From the NCBI RefSeq assembly GCF_001434835.1, contig NZ_AZDV01000028.1, positions 23,695 through 87,694 on the forward strand: a DNA stretch of 64,000 nucleotides. The letters are read 5' to 3'. A program made the translations under genes and the position numbers. The notes under the pieces are model-generated. The model did not search any database. It was not told where the DNA came from and saw nothing but the letters and a program-made list of their open reading frames with translations. Positions 47,368 through 57,789 of the stretch are shown here, piece after piece; the stretch's first letter is position 1; the number at the start of each line of letters is the position of its first letter. The stretch comes from Levilactobacillus acidifarinae DSM 19394 = JCM 15949. GTDB taxonomy: Bacteria; Bacillota; Bacilli; Lactobacillales; Lactobacillaceae.

Positions 47368-48174
47368 TTAACCGCGATGGAACCAGTTGCTGACTCGGTG
47401 CCAAAAACCGGGATCCTCTTGGTCTTCTAACTTCATCAACGGCACGGTCTCGCCTTCTAAGCGACGAGCCACGTTCCGGTACCCCTGTGACGCGGGATTA
47501 TCCGTATCCATGACGATGGGCTCACCCTGATTCGACGTGGTAATGACCGCATCGTCGTCGAAGATGATGCCCAACAGTTCGATGCCCAGGTGGTGGGTAA
47601 TCTCGTCGATATCCATCATGGTCCCATCCTGCATCATGTTCCGCCGAATCCGGTTAATCAGTAACCGGGGCGCTTCAACTAACGGGTGTTGTTCCAACAA
47701 CCCCACGACCCGGTCGGCATCGCGCACCGCCGAGATTTCTGGCGTGGTGACCACGATGGCGGCATCCGCCCCGGCAACGGCATTCATGAAGCCCTGTTCA
47801 ATTCCTGCTGGACAGTCGATCAACACGTAATCGTATTCGGGCTTGAGCTCGTCCACAATGGCCTTGACCTGTTCCGGTTTCAACGCCGTTTTATCGGTAT
47901 TCTGGGCGGCCGGCAACAAGTAGAGCTTGTCGTCAAACCGCTTGTCCTTGACCAACGCTTGGGGTAATTTCGCCCGTCCCGTCGCCACATCCACGATATC
48001 GTAGATGATCCGGTTGTCCAACCCTAAGACCACATCAAGGTTCCGCAGGCCGATGTCTAAGTCCATCAAGCAGACCCGTTTACCCATCAAGGCCAACGCG
48101 GTCCCAATGTTGGCACTGGTCGTGGTTTTGCCGACGCCCCCCTTACCAGAGGTGATCACAATTGCTTTTCCCAT
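47368..48174 (-). CDS. minD: Septum site-determining ATPase MinD
   Basis: 268 residues. Deviant Walker A 'ITSGKGGVGKTTTSANIG' at the N-terminus, 'LMDLDIGLRNLDVVLG', 'VLIDCPAGIEQGF', and the C-terminal amphipathic membrane-targeting helix 'PGFWHRVSNWFHRG'. Binds the membrane as an ATP dimer and recruits MinC. It starts one base after minC. Confidence 0.97.
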   Translation of the reverse strand: MGKAIVITSGKGGVGKTTTSANIGTALALMGKRVCLMDLDIGLRNLDVVLGLDNRIIYDIVDVATGRAKLPQALVKDKRFDDKLYLLPAAQNTDKTALKPEQVKAIVDELKPEYDYVLIDCPAGIEQGFMNAVAGADAAIVVTTPEISAVRDADRVVGLLEQHPLVEAPRLLINRIRRNMMQDGTMMDIDEITHHLGIELLGIIFDDDAVITTSNQGEPIVMDTDNPASQGYRNVARRLEGETVPLMKLEDQEDPGFWHRVSNWFHRG

Positions 48175-48175
48175 T

Positions 48176-48844
48176 CTAAATTCCTCCGATCTGGTTATAG
48201 AGCTTGGGGTTAATCTTCTTCAACTGATCGAGGTTGCCGTACGACAACACGTGTAAATCGTTGACGTAAGCGACCGTCTGTTGTGAAGCGGTCAGCTCGC
48301 CTTGTTCCACAATATCAAACTGTTCGGCGATACGCACCTGTTGCGCGGTTTGCAAATTCCCCATCACCAGTTTTGACTCGTCATCGGGATAGCCGGCCTG
48401 TAAGATGCCCGTCACGTTACCCATCGAGAAGATATTCCCCGTGGTACAGAGTTTACCACCCTCATGGATGGTGCCCAAAAACAGGACGTCGCCTTGCATG
48501 TGAACGTCCTGTCCGTTACGAATTACTTTGCTCAATAAATGAACGTTTTCCCGTTCTTTCAGTTGAAGGGCGTCTGCAATCGTCATGACGTTGGCCGTAA
48601 TTTTATGAATTTTAAACCGGGGGTACTGTCCCACCAGTTGCTCGATTCGGTGTTTCTCATCGGCCGTTAAGATCCGGTCTTCCGTCAAGACATCTAACGA
48701 AACCTGTTCCGTCGGCGCCTGAGCATCCGCCTTTAAATTCTCCAACAATGTTTTCAAATCGACCATGACTTGGTCCAGACTTGCGGACTGTTTAATCACC
48801 AAGTCATAACCGTCTTGCGTTCCCCGTAATACGGCAGCTTGCAT
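48176..48844 (-). CDS. minC: Septum formation inhibitor MinC
   Basis: 222 residues. N-terminal domain ('AAVLRGTQDGYDLVIKQSASLDQVM') and C-terminal beta-helix ('VIRNGQDVHMQGDVLFLGTIHEGGKLCTTGNIFSMG'). Inhibits FtsZ polymerisation away from mid-cell. ATG at 48844, with GAAGGG about 10 bases upstream, is preferred over a TTG six codons earlier that would overlap the ribosome site. Confidence 0.95.
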   Translation of the reverse strand: MQAAVLRGTQDGYDLVIKQSASLDQVMVDLKTLLENLKADAQAPTEQVSLDVLTEDRILTADEKHRIEQLVGQYPRFKIHKITANVMTIADALQLKERENVHLLSKVIRNGQDVHMQGDVLFLGTIHEGGKLCTTGNIFSMGNVTGILQAGYPDDESKLVMGNLQTAQQVRIAEQFDIVEQGELTASQQTVAYVNDLHVLSYGNLDQLKKINPKLYNQIGGI

Positions 48845-48863
48845 AGCGTTCGTTCCCTTCAAC

Positions 48864-49385
48864 CTATTTTAACCAATTGTACACCCACCGGATGGGGAAA
48901 TATAACACAACAAATAGCGCCAAGTTTAAGGCTAACGTTGGTCCGAGGGTCGTCACCAAGAAAGTGCTCCCCGCCATACTGGTTAAATGCACCATGCGAC
49001 TCGCCAGATACCCCAGCGTCTCGACCACGGTAATGTCGATGAAGTAAATCAGTAGACCACTCAAAAAGTTGGGACTGATATACGCCACCAACAACCGGGT
49101 CAGATAGACCACTAACGGAAAGATGAACACGTAGACGCCAAAAATTCCCGTGTAGTACAGGTCAAAAATGGCCCCGGCCGCGGCAGCCCACCGCGCGATT
49201 GGAATGTCGTATTGGTCTTCAAATAAGACGGCTGCGATTAACCACAGGACGACTAAATGACTCACCATCGTAGCCGAGGGCCGAAAGAGGTGCGCACTAA
49301 AAATCTGACTGATGGACCCGTCTAGAAACAACATGAGTAACAACCCGATGGGAAACCCGAACCGTAATTTAGATAATCGGTACAC
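48864..49385 (-). CDS. mreD: Rod shape-determining protein MreD
   Basis: 173 residues from GTG with AGGGGGG upstream. Five to six hydrophobic helices; 'DGSISQIFSAHLF', 'GAIFDLYYTGIFGVYVFIFPLVVYLTRLL' match MreD. Integral membrane partner of MreC in the elongation machinery. Confidence 0.92.
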   Translation of the reverse strand: MYRLSKLRFGFPIGLLLMLFLDGSISQIFSAHLFRPSATMVSHLVVLWLIAAVLFEDQYDIPIARWAAAAGAIFDLYYTGIFGVYVFIFPLVVYLTRLLVAYISPNFLSGLLIYFIDITVVETLGYLASRMVHLTSMAGSTFLVTTLGPTLALNLALFVVLYFPIRWVYNWLK

Positions 49386-49397
49386 GCGTCGTCCCCC

Positions 49398-50249
49398 CTA
49401 TTGTTTCGTCACGGCAACCGTCACGATGTTTAAGTCGCTCAAATCGGTTGCGGGCGTGATGTACAGTTTTGTCGACAACCCGTAGTCGTCACCACTGGCT
49501 TTCGCCACTTGACCCACGTACAGGCCCTTAGGCGTCACGCCACCTAACCCACTGGTCACGACCTTATCACCCTTACTGATCTTGGCCTTAGTCGTGATAT
49601 TGTTCATGGTAATCTGACCGGAGTCCGCGTTAAACCCGCTCAACACCCCGTTGACCGTCTTACCAGACTTGGTGGTAATTTGAACGGCAAACCGGTTCGC
49701 CGAATCGTTGTTATCCGTGATCAATTCAACCTTGGAATTGGTCTTGTTGACCTCGGCGATTCGGCCCACGAGTCCCGAACCGGACATAACGGGCATGTTC
49801 TTGACCACGCCGGCCGAGGAGCCCTTGTTAATGACCACTTGGTTTTGCCAAGACGATGGGGTCCGCGTAATCACGGCCGCCGAGATCGCCGAATAGTCGG
49901 TCAGAGAATCGTTGAGCTTAACCTGTTGCTTTAACTGCTTATTCTCTTTAGCGAGGGTTTGGTCCCGGACCTTAGTTTGAGCCAGTTCACTGACCTGTTT
50001 TTTCAACTGCTGGTTTTCTTGATAGGTGTTGAGGAGTTCTGAAATCGAACTCACGGAGCCACTTAGGCCGTTAGCCGGTAAGGCCACGATCCGGTCAGTC
50101 AGGCCAACAATGTCGTTACCGAACTGCTGAATCAGCGGTGGTGTCGAGCGCTTGTTCCGAACCGCGACGGACACCGTCATCAAAGCAAAGCTAACAATCA
50201 AGCAAACAATGATGATCACCAATCGCCGATTGAAAGAAAATTTCTGCAT
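49398..50249 (-). CDS. mreC: Rod shape-determining protein MreC
   Basis: 283 residues. N-terminal membrane helix ('LVIIIVCLIVSFALMTVSVAV'), a coiled coil (about 70-115, 'LLNTYQENQQLKKQVSELAQ'), then two beta-barrel domains with 'VINKGSSAGVVKNMPVMSGSGLVGRI'. It links MreB to the penicillin-binding machinery outside the membrane. Confidence 0.95.
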   Translation of the reverse strand: MQKFSFNRRLVIIIVCLIVSFALMTVSVAVRNKRSTPPLIQQFGNDIVGLTDRIVALPANGLSGSVSSISELLNTYQENQQLKKQVSELAQTKVRDQTLAKENKQLKQQVKLNDSLTDYSAISAAVITRTPSSWQNQVVINKGSSAGVVKNMPVMSGSGLVGRIAEVNKTNSKVELITDNNDSANRFAVQITTKSGKTVNGVLSGFNADSGQITMNNITTKAKISKGDKVVTSGLGGVTPKGLYVGQVAKASGDDYGLSTKLYITPATDLSDLNIVTVAVTKQ

Positions 50250-50302
50250 GTTTGACCTCCATCTTGTTTATCCGGTTGCCCAACGGTGACGGACAAACCG
50301 GT

Positions 50303-50338
50303 AACAATAAAGAAGCGGGAAGCTGCCTTCCCGCTAGT
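50303..50338 (-). terminator. Hairpin between mreB and mreC (attenuator-like)
   Basis: Minus strand: AGCGGGAAG-gc-ag-CTTCCCGCT, followed only by TTCTTTATTG. The U-tract is imperfect, so this is more likely a partial terminator or processing site than a full stop. Confidence 0.5.
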
Positions 50339-50340
50339 CC

Positions 50341-51345
50341 CTATTTTTTCTTCATGACATCGATACTCTTTAAGGACTCACCGGTACCGGCTGCCACGCA
50401 ATCCAGCGGATCGTTTGCAATGGAGACGGGAACCTTGGTTGCATCAGCAATCACTTCAGATAAGTTTTTAAGCAGCGCACCGCCACCCGTTAACACAATC
50501 CCGTGATCGATGACGTCGGCCGCAATTTCAGGAGACGTTTCTTCCAACGTTTCCTTGATGGCCGTAATCACACTTTGGACGGGTTCTTGAATAGCCTTTG
50601 CCACGTCGACGGCAGAGACTTCAACGGCCTTAGGTAACCCAGTCACTAAGTCGCGGCCCCGAATCGTGGCACCCTTAATTTTTTCGGCGTCGGTCACGGA
50701 AGCGGACCCAATGTCCATCTTCAACTTTTCAGCCGTCCGTTCCCCGATCAACAGGTTGAAGTTAGTCCGTACGTACGTTGCAATCGCGTCATCCAGCTTA
50801 TCCCCGGCGACCCGAATGGAACGGCTAGACACGATCCCACCTAAGGAAATCGTGGCGACATCGGTGGTCCCACCACCCATGTCGACCACCATGCTCCCGG
50901 TTGGGTCCATGACGGGTAGTCCGGCCCCAATGGCTGCAGCAAATGGTTCTTCAATCACGTAAGCGTCACGTGCACCGGCGACCCGCGTTGCGTCAATCAC
51001 GGCCCGCTTTTCAACTTCCGTTACGCCGCTTGGCACACAAACCATGACGTAAGGCTTACCGCCAGAACGACCCACCGTCTTTTCGATGAAGTACTTCATC
51101 ATGGCGACCGTGGTATCGTAATCCGCAATAACCCCATCTTTCATGGGCCGAATTGCAACGATACTAGCTGGCGTCCGACCAATCATTGCCCGTGCGTCTT
51201 CACCAACGGACACAATTTCGCCAGACTTTGTGTTCTTGGCGACAACGGAAGGTTCGCGTAGAACGATTCCCTTACCGTCAACGTAGACAATCGTATTGGC
51301 GGTACCCAAATCGATTCCAATATTTTTCGTTCCTAATCCGAACAC
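50341..51345 (-). CDS. mreB: Rod shape-determining protein MreB
   Basis: 334 residues from GTG with AAGGGATG upstream. Actin-fold motifs: '[20 protein letters not shown]', '[19 protein letters not shown]', '[14 protein letters not shown]'. Filament-forming scaffold of lateral wall synthesis. First gene of mreBCD-minCD, with a hairpin before mreC that may adjust its level relative to the rest. Confidence 0.97.
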   Translation of the reverse strand: MFGLGTKNIGIDLGTANTIVYVDGKGIVLREPSVVAKNTKSGEIVSVGEDARAMIGRTPASIVAIRPMKDGVIADYDTTVAMMKYFIEKTVGRSGGKPYVMVCVPSGVTEVEKRAVIDATRVAGARDAYVIEEPFAAAIGAGLPVMDPTGSMVVDMGGGTTDVATISLGGIVSSRSIRVAGDKLDDAIATYVRTNFNLLIGERTAEKLKMDIGSASVTDAEKIKGATIRGRDLVTGLPKAVEVSAVDVAKAIQEPVQSVITAIKETLEETSPEIAADVIDHGIVLTGGGALLKNLSEVIADATKVPVSIANDPLDCVAAGTGESLKSIDVMKKK

Positions 51346-51412
51346 TGTGTTTCATCCCTTCATTGTCAACAAAATATATTAATGGATTTTTGTCTTATTC
51401 ATTGATAGACGT

Positions 51413-51421
51413 ATTATAACA
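51413..51421 (-). promoter_or_regulatory. mreB extended -10 promoter
   Basis: Minus-strand TGT-TATAAT; no good -35 at standard spacing. Confidence 0.5.
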
Positions 51422-51565
51422 TACCTATCTACGTGAAAACACGTCGTCACCGTTAAGAATACCGAACTTTCCAACAGAAAGAAATAGCAAAAGGTGATTT
51501 TAATTAGATTTTAAGACTTCGACTCATTTCCCCGGTAGCTCGCGGTTCGGCGCCCCTTTCACGCG

Positions 51566-52891
51566 TTAATTTTCTGCAGGAGCGTCCTTAAAGTAATGCC
51601 GGACTTCCGAGATGAAGTATAACGACCCCGTCAACAGCAACAGGTCCTCGGCCGACATGGTGTTTAAGGCCTGTTTTAAGGCTGCCGGCCAGTTGGGGGC
51701 CATGGTCATGCGCTCGGACTGGGCCGCCGCGGCTTCCAATTCGGTAGGCGTCGCCGCACTCCGTTTTCCCGGGCCACTGAACTGCGTCACAATCAGGTGG
51801 ACGTTGGGCACCGTAAGTAAGGTCTGGACCATCTGACCGTACTGTTTATCGGCCAAAACGGCCAACACAATGTACACGTCGTTCGTCGCAAAATGGCGCC
51901 GTAGCAGCTGCACTAGCTCCACCATGGCTGGCTCGTTGTGGGCCCCGTCAATGGCGATGAGCGGTTGGTTATTTAACCGTTCAAACCGACCGGGCCAGGC
52001 CGTATGCGCCAAGCCGTGACGAATCGTGGTCACCGAACTCGTGAGTCCTTGTAGCCGCTGATAAGTCGTAAACGCGGTCAGCGCCGTCGCGGCGTTATCA
52101 ATCTGGTAAGGCCCTAACAGGTCAATTTGCAGGTGGGGCACCTTCAAGGTACCGTACTGGTAGGCGAACCGCTCCCCCCACTGGTCTTCGGGTTGATCGG
52201 TGACCTGAAAGTCCCGGCCCAAAGCTACGACCTGAGTGTGGTTGCTGGTAGCGGTTTGGTCCATCACGGCTAGGGCGTCCGGGGATAACCGGCCGCACAC
52301 CACGGGAACGTTAGGCTTAATGATTCCCGCCTTTTGGGCCGCAATCTTCGGAATCGTGTCCCCCAGGATTTTCATATGATCCAGCCCAATCGTGGTAATC
52401 ACCGATACGAGGGGCGTGATGATGTTGGTCGAGTCGTACAGGCCGCCCAGTCCCACCTCAACCACCACCACGTCGACTGGGTGGGTGGCAAAGTAACAAA
52501 ACATCAGGGCCGTATCGATTTCAAACTCGGTCGGGCCCTTCTCAGCCAACTCGGCGTCCAACTGTTGCACAATGGGCTGCACCCGGTTAACCAAGTCAAC
52601 CAGGTTGTCATCGCTAATGGGTTGCCCATCGACACTGATCCGTTCGTTAAACCGGGTGATGAACGGTGAGGTAAACGTCCCCACGGTATTCCCATCGGCC
52701 ATTAATAAGTCACGGAGAAAGGCCACGGTCGAGCCTTTACCGTTGGTCCCCGCCACGTGAATCATCTTGAGGTGTTCCTGGGGATTTCCTAAAAGTTCCA
52801 TGAAGTGCCGCATCCGTTGTAACGTCGGGGCCTTTTTAAACTGGTCGCGACCGTGAATGAAGCGTAACGCTTCGGCATACGTTGTGATCAA
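51566..52891 (-). CDS. folC: Folylpolyglutamate synthase/dihydrofolate synthase
   Basis: 441 residues from TTG with GGGAGG upstream. Mur-ligase-type P-loop 'HVAGTNGKGSTVAFL' (near residue 47), 'FTSPFITRFNERISVDGQPI', and 'AIDGAHNEPAMVEL' in the C-terminal domain. Adds glutamate to folates. The valS-folC order is conserved in Firmicutes. Confidence 0.95.
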   Translation of the reverse strand: MITTYAEALRFIHGRDQFKKAPTLQRMRHFMELLGNPQEHLKMIHVAGTNGKGSTVAFLRDLLMADGNTVGTFTSPFITRFNERISVDGQPISDDNLVDLVNRVQPIVQQLDAELAEKGPTEFEIDTALMFCYFATHPVDVVVVEVGLGGLYDSTNIITPLVSVITTIGLDHMKILGDTIPKIAAQKAGIIKPNVPVVCGRLSPDALAVMDQTATSNHTQVVALGRDFQVTDQPEDQWGERFAYQYGTLKVPHLQIDLLGPYQIDNAATALTAFTTYQRLQGLTSSVTTIRHGLAHTAWPGRFERLNNQPLIAIDGAHNEPAMVELVQLLRRHFATNDVYIVLAVLADKQYGQMVQTLLTVPNVHLIVTQFSGPGKRSAATPTELEAAAAQSERMTMAPNWPAALKQALNTMSAEDLLLLTGSLYFISEVRHYFKDAPAEN

Positions 52892-52958
52892 AACTACCTA
52901 CCTCCCGCTAAATTCTCTGTATTTCAGTGTAGCAGATTTTAGACCAAACCGTTAACGC

Positions 52959-53003
52959 CAAAAAGTCCCCGTCCCTGGTTACGACCAGAAACGGGGACTT
53001 ACT
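52959..53003 (-). terminator. Terminator of valS
   Basis: Minus strand: AAGTCCCCGT / ACGGGGACTT stem with a long loop, followed by TTTTT. Confidence 0.8.
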
Positions 53004-53042
53004 ATGGTTAATGAGCTAACCAGGAACTAGTTAGTAGTTCGT

Positions 53043-55709
53043 TTAGAGTTGAGCGTTGATTTCGGCTAACCGTTCCTGCGTCGCGGCTAACTTCTTTTCG
53101 TTATCCGCTTGCTTTTCCCGTTCGGCGTTAACCACGTCTTCGGGTGCGTTGGCCACGAAACGTTCGTTACCCAGCTTCTTAGTTGCCCGTTGGACTTCGG
53201 CCGTGTACTTAGCCACTTCCTTGTCCAACCGTGCCGCCTCTTCCTTGAGGTCCACCAATTCAGCCAACGGTACGGAAATTTCAGCAGACGTGATGACCGC
53301 CGTCATGGCTAACTTCGGTGCCACCAAGTCAGCCCCAATTTCTAAGGCCTTCGGGTGAACGAACCGGTCGATGTAGTCGCGGTTGTTGTCGAAGACGGCC
53401 TGTAACTTCGCGTCGCTGGTCTTGATCTGTAAGTCGATTGGAGTAGACATTGGCGCGTTAGCTTCCGCCCGAATGTTTCTGACCGCCTTGATCAAATCAA
53501 TCAAGCTGGTCATGTCGTTTTCGGCCGTCGCGTCGTCAAAGTCGGGGTGATCAACCGGGTAAGCGGCGGTCACTAAGGACTTACCATCGTGCGGCATGGC
53601 TTGCCAGATGGCTTCCGTCACGAACGGCATGATCGGTTGTAAGAGCCGTAACGTCTGGTCTAAGACGTAGGCTAACAGGTCCTGCTTAACGGCCTTGGCC
53701 GCTTCGTCGTCCCCCGTCAAGACACTCTTACTCATTTCGATGTACCAGTCACAGAAGTCGTTCCAGATGAAGTTGTACAAAGCACGGCCCGCTTCACCGA
53801 AGTCGAACTTGTCGAACATTTCGGTGACGTGCTTGACCGTGGCGTTCAAGCGACTCAGGATCCACTTGTCGGTCAAATCCCACTGATCCTTAGCTGGGAC
53901 GACTGGCTTAGTATTCGGCCCCAAGTTCATGATCACGAACCGACTGGCGTTCCAGATCTTGTTAATGAAGTTCCAGGCCGCGTCCATCTTCTTGTAACTG
54001 AAGCGGACGTCTTGACCGGCCGTCGAGCCCGTCGACAAGAACCACCGCAAAGCGTCGGCCCCGTATTTCTGGATGACGTCCATCGGGTCGATCCCGTTGC
54101 CGAGTGACTTACTCATCTTGCGACCCTCTTCGTCGCGAATTAAACCGTGCAGCAAGACGTGTTTAAACGGCCGCTGACCGGTAAATTCAAGGCTTTGGAA
54201 GATCATCCGAGAAACCCAGAAGAAGATGATGTCGTAACCGGTGACCAGGGTACTGGTTGGGAAGTAGCGTTGGTAATCGGCGCTATTTTCGTCCGGCCAG
54301 CCCATGGTGCCAAACGGCCACAGGGCACTGGAGAACCAGGTGTCCAAGACGTCTGGATCGCGGTCCCAGTTTTCGGGATCCTTCGGCGCCGTTTCGCCGA
54401 CGTAGATTTCACCGGTCTGCTTATGGTACCACGCTGGGATCTGGTGACCCCACCATAGTTGCCGTGAGATGACCCAGTCGTGGGCGTTATCCATCCACTG
54501 CATGAAGGTGTGTTCGAACCGCTTGGGCACAAAGTCTACGGCGTTATCGCCCTTTTGGTTGGCCATGGCCTTTTCGGCGAGGGGCTGCATCTTCACGAAC
54601 CATTGTGTCGACAAGCGAGCTTCAACTTGGACCCCGGTCCGCTCGGAATGCCCAACGGAATGGACGATTGGGTCAACCTTTAGCAATAAACCTTGGGCGT
54701 CGAGGTCGGCGACCATGGCCTTCCGGGCTTCGAACCGGTCCATGCCGTTGTATTTACCGGCCTTCTCGTTCATGCTGGCGTCTTCGTTCATGGTGTTGAT
54801 TCGTTCCAGGTTGTGCCGGTTACCGACTTGGAAGTCGTTCGGGTCGTGGGCGGGCGTAATCTTCACCATCCCGGTTCCAAATTCGGGATCCACGTACTGG
54901 TCCGCGATGATCGGAATTTCCCGGTCAGCTAACGGTAAGATCACCTTAGTGCCCACTAACTCTTTGTAACGTTCGTCACCCGGGTTAACGGCCACGGCCG
55001 TGTCCCCCATCATGGTTTCCGGCCGCGTCGTGGCAATTTCAATGTAGTGCTTGCCGTTAAAGGTTTGGTCCTTATCGGCAAACGGGTACTTCACGTGGTA
55101 GAAGGCGCCCTTGTCGTCCTTGTGAATCACTTCGATGTCGGACAATGCGGTCCGGGCTTGCGGGTCCCAGTTGATGATGTACTCGCCCCGGTAGATCAGG
55201 CCCTGCTTGTACAACGCCACGAAGACCTTTTTAACGGCGTCGGAGAACCCTTCGTCCAGAGTAAACCGTTCCCGGGAGTAGTCTAAGGACAACCCCATCT
55301 TGGCCCATTGCTGGTGAATGGTGTCGGCGTATTCGTCCTTCCATTCCCAGACCTTCTTGATGAATTCCTCCCGGCCTAAATCGTAACGGGAAATCCCTTG
55401 TTCACGCAGTTTGGCTTCCACCTTCGCCTGCGTGGCGATACCGGCATGGTCCATCCCCGGTAACCACAGGGTGTCGTAGCCCTGCATCCGCTTTTGCCGG
55501 ATCAACATGTCCTGTAACGTGGTGTCCCAGGCGTGACCCAAGTGCAACTTCCCCGTGACGTTCGGTGGTGGTAATACGATGGAATACGGTTTAGCCTGCG
55601 GGTCACCGTTGGGTTTAAAAACGTCTTCGTCCAACCAAGTCTGATACCGGCCCGCTTCAACGGCGGTTGGGTCATACTTCGTCGGCATTTCTACTGGCTT
55701 GTCTGCCAT
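53043..55709 (-). CDS. valS: Valyl-tRNA synthetase
   Basis: 888 residues, full length. Class I HIGH-type motif '[16 protein letters not shown]', editing domain with '[17 protein letters not shown]', '[14 protein letters not shown]' (KMSKS), anticodon-binding domain and a C-terminal coiled coil ('[20 protein letters not shown]'). ATG at 55709 ('[14 protein letters not shown]') is preferred; an ATG three codons earlier is only 2 bases from AAAGG. Controlled by a Val T-box upstream. Confidence 0.97.
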   Translation of the reverse strand: MADKPVEMPTKYDPTAVEAGRYQTWLDEDVFKPNGDPQAKPYSIVLPPPNVTGKLHLGHAWDTTLQDMLIRQKRMQGYDTLWLPGMDHAGIATQAKVEAKLREQGISRYDLGREEFIKKVWEWKDEYADTIHQQWAKMGLSLDYSRERFTLDEGFSDAVKKVFVALYKQGLIYRGEYIINWDPQARTALSDIEVIHKDDKGAFYHVKYPFADKDQTFNGKHYIEIATTRPETMMGDTAVAVNPGDERYKELVGTKVILPLADREIPIIADQYVDPEFGTGMVKITPAHDPNDFQVGNRHNLERINTMNEDASMNEKAGKYNGMDRFEARKAMVADLDAQGLLLKVDPIVHSVGHSERTGVQVEARLSTQWFVKMQPLAEKAMANQKGDNAVDFVPKRFEHTFMQWMDNAHDWVISRQLWWGHQIPAWYHKQTGEIYVGETAPKDPENWDRDPDVLDTWFSSALWPFGTMGWPDENSADYQRYFPTSTLVTGYDIIFFWVSRMIFQSLEFTGQRPFKHVLLHGLIRDEEGRKMSKSLGNGIDPMDVIQKYGADALRWFLSTGSTAGQDVRFSYKKMDAAWNFINKIWNASRFVIMNLGPNTKPVVPAKDQWDLTDKWILSRLNATVKHVTEMFDKFDFGEAGRALYNFIWNDFCDWYIEMSKSVLTGDDEAAKAVKQDLLAYVLDQTLRLLQPIMPFVTEAIWQAMPHDGKSLVTAAYPVDHPDFDDATAENDMTSLIDLIKAVRNIRAEANAPMSTPIDLQIKTSDAKLQAVFDNNRDYIDRFVHPKALEIGADLVAPKLAMTAVITSAEISVPLAELVDLKEEAARLDKEVAKYTAEVQRATKKLGNERFVANAPEDVVNAEREKQADNEKKLAATQERLAEINAQL

Positions 55710-55994
55710 AATGGTCATATCCTTTCTCTTTGCCGGGCACAATGGCACGAAAAAAAGCTTCGTCCTAATCTCATATTAGGACGAAGCTTCCTTCGCGGTA
55801 CCACCTAAATTGGGCGGTTAAGCCCCACTTATCTTCGTTGTTAACGGAGTGTGCTCCGGTACCGACCTACTTATCATGCGTTCAGTCGATCAGCTCACAA
55901 GTTACTTTCCCGATGACCCCTTCACCACGTCTCAGCACCCGTGATTCTCTGCCTCAAGTGGTCACCGTTACTCTCTTGCTCACAGCTAGTTACT
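55710..55994 (-). ncRNA. T-box riboswitch leader of valS
   Basis: T-box motif GGTGGTACCGCG (55794-55805) and a strong terminator (55751-55789). The specifier loop reads GAA-A-GTA-A, giving GTA (Val) at minus-strand positions 55903-55905, flanked by stems TGACC/GGTCA and CAAG/CTTG. It agrees with the downstream gene. Confidence 0.93.
55751..55789 (-). terminator. Regulated terminator of the valS leader
   Basis: A 16-bp perfect stem (AAGCTTCGTCCTAATA and complement) followed by TTTTTT on the minus strand. Confidence 0.88.
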
Positions 55995-55998
55995 CTGT

Positions 55999-56027
55999 AG
56001 TGTACTCAATTTTAGGCTAAGCGTCAA
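55999..56027 (-). promoter_or_regulatory. valS promoter, embedded in the end of tpx
   Basis: Minus-strand TTGACG (56022-56027), 17-base spacer, TACACT (55999-56004). The -35 lies inside the last codons of tpx. Confidence 0.7.
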
Positions 56028-56526
56028 CTCGAGGCACTAATTTTTCCAGTGCCGTGAGGGCGGCTAAGTAGTCGGGTTCTTCGGACTGTTCAATCACAAT
56101 TTGCCGGTAAACGATCTTTCCGGTTTCGTCAATGATCCAGATGGACCGCGCCAGATTTCCGGCGTTGGGCACGTATAACCCGGTTTCGTAACCGAAAGAG
56201 AGTTCCTCATCGGATAATAGCGTCACGTTTTGGACCCCTTCGGCCGCACACCATCCGGTCTGCTCCGCCACGGAATTATTGGACACCGTGTAGAACTTGG
56301 CCGCCGGATAATGGTCCGCCTGTTGCACAAATTTCCGGGTTTGCAGCGTGCAAACTGGGGTATCCAAATCGGGAACGACACTAATTAGGCTCACCTGGCC
56401 AATTAGATTGGCCGTCTTCACCTTGTTATTCTGTTGATCAAACAGCTTAAACTTAGGTAACTGATCCCCTACTTCGGGGAGATCGCCCGTTAAGGCCATC
56501 TTCTTACCGAGTCTCGTGACATCCAC
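56017..56526 (-). CDS. tpx: Thiol peroxidase, atypical 2-Cys peroxiredoxin
   Basis: 169 residues. The peroxidatic Cys is in 'SVVPDLDTPVCTLQTRKF' (near residue 58) and the resolving Cys in 'TGWCAAEGVQ', as in Tpx. It reduces hydroperoxides using thioredoxin. The start is GTG at 56526: AAGGAG lies 8 bases upstream, whereas the GTG three codons earlier overlaps that site. No clear terminator follows, so read-through into the valS leader is possible. Confidence 0.92.
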   Translation of the reverse strand: MDVTRLGKKMALTGDLPEVGDQLPKFKLFDQQNNKVKTANLIGQVSLISVVPDLDTPVCTLQTRKFVQQADHYPAAKFYTVSNNSVAEQTGWCAAEGVQNVTLLSDEELSFGYETGLYVPNAGNLARSIWIIDETGKIVYRQIVIEQSEEPDYLAALTALEKLVPRVDA

Positions 56527-56647
56527 ACAGATCACTCCTTAATGTTTAACCGGTCGCGACCGGCTATTAAGTTAATTATGACGCAGAGAGCGCCTAAAAA
56601 ACAAGTAATTTGAAGGATAAATTCAGGTTAATTTCCGGATTTTTAGT

Positions 56648-57778
56648 CTAGGATTGAGGGCCCGTTGTGGGGGTCAACCGCACGGCGTTAATCAGGATTT
56701 GTGCCCCGCTCACCATGGCGGTGTGGTCAAACGTCATCCCCGGCACGTGTAAGCCCGGGATCAGCCCACAGCCGAGTCCCAGCATGGTACTGCGCTTCGC
56801 CAGCCCGTCGTAGGCGTAGAAGTGAAAGTCGTCGCCTCCCTGAGTCGGCACCGGGGCCACTAACCCGTCGGTCCCCAAGACCGCCGTGATGGCCTGGCCC
56901 ATCGTTTCAACCGCTTGCGGGTCGGGAAGCGCTGCCGGCGACAGGTCGTTACCGTCTAAGGTCACCTGAATATCGCCAGTTGACACCGCCCGCATCGCTT
57001 GAAAAGCCTGGTCTTGCAGCTGATCCATTAACGCATTGGTGCGCGCCCGTAGATCTACGGCAAAGGTCCCCTTGTCCGGCACAATGTTGGAAGACTCCCC
57101 GGCCTGAAACATCGTGGTCGTCACCGAATACGGTGACTCGGTATCGAGTTTGATCCGCTTAAAGCGTTCGTTGAGGGTGCTAAATGCGTCGATCACGTTA
57201 GCCCCCAACCAAGGGCGGCCGGCGTGGGCCGTCTTACCGGTGATGGTCACCCAGTAGGTCCGCGTGGCGATGTCGGGTAAGATGGCCTCGGCCTGGTGGT
57301 CGGCCACCTCACTGTCTGGGCACACGTGCAGCCCGTACAACACGTCGAGTGGGCCGAGTAAGCCGCTTTGAATCACCTTCTCCGCTCCGGTCACGGTTTC
57401 TTCGGCGGGTTGAAAGATCACCTTGAGCGTTCCCGGTAACTCGTTCGGGTGGGTCGCAAAGTAGGTCACGACCGCCAGCACGATGGCCATGTGGGCGTTG
57501 TGCCCGCAGGAGTGTAACACCTGCGTTTTTCCTTGGTAAACCTGCTTTAACGCGTCGATATCCGTTCGTAACCCGATGGTTAGTGGTTGACCCGGATTTA
57601 GGGTCGCAATCAATCCCGTCATCTTTGGAAACCGTTGATAGGTCACCCCCAGTTGATCTAAACGCTGGGCTAGATAGGCCGTGGTGCGTACTTCCTGAAA
57701 GGCGATTTCCGCGCGGGTTCCTAATTGGTCAAAGTCGTGATAAATTTGTTGTTCGTTTACTGTAATCGGATCAATCAT
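56648..57778 (-). CDS. M20 family amidohydrolase/peptidase
   Basis: 376 residues. Metal and catalytic motifs of the M20D subfamily: 'VLHSCGHNAHMAI' (Cys-Gly-His), 'FQPAEETVTGAEKVI' (Glu-Glu), the lid domain 'WVTITGKTAHAGRPWLGANVI', and 'GGDDFHFYA' near the C-terminus. Relatives remove acyl or peptide groups from amino acids (N-acetyl amino acids, hippurate, some dipeptides). It follows the OppA-type gene by 11 bases in one operon under a T-box with a His-type specifier, so a product releasing histidine is plausible but unproven. ATG with AGGAGGG. Confidence 0.88.
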   Translation of the reverse strand: MIDPITVNEQQIYHDFDQLGTRAEIAFQEVRTTAYLAQRLDQLGVTYQRFPKMTGLIATLNPGQPLTIGLRTDIDALKQVYQGKTQVLHSCGHNAHMAIVLAVVTYFATHPNELPGTLKVIFQPAEETVTGAEKVIQSGLLGPLDVLYGLHVCPDSEVADHQAEAILPDIATRTYWVTITGKTAHAGRPWLGANVIDAFSTLNERFKRIKLDTESPYSVTTTMFQAGESSNIVPDKGTFAVDLRARTNALMDQLQDQAFQAMRAVSTGDIQVTLDGNDLSPAALPDPQAVETMGQAITAVLGTDGLVAPVPTQGGDDFHFYAYDGLAKRSTMLGLGCGLIPGLHVPGMTFDHTAMVSGAQILINAVRLTPTTGPQS

Positions 57779-57789
57779 CCGAATCCCTC

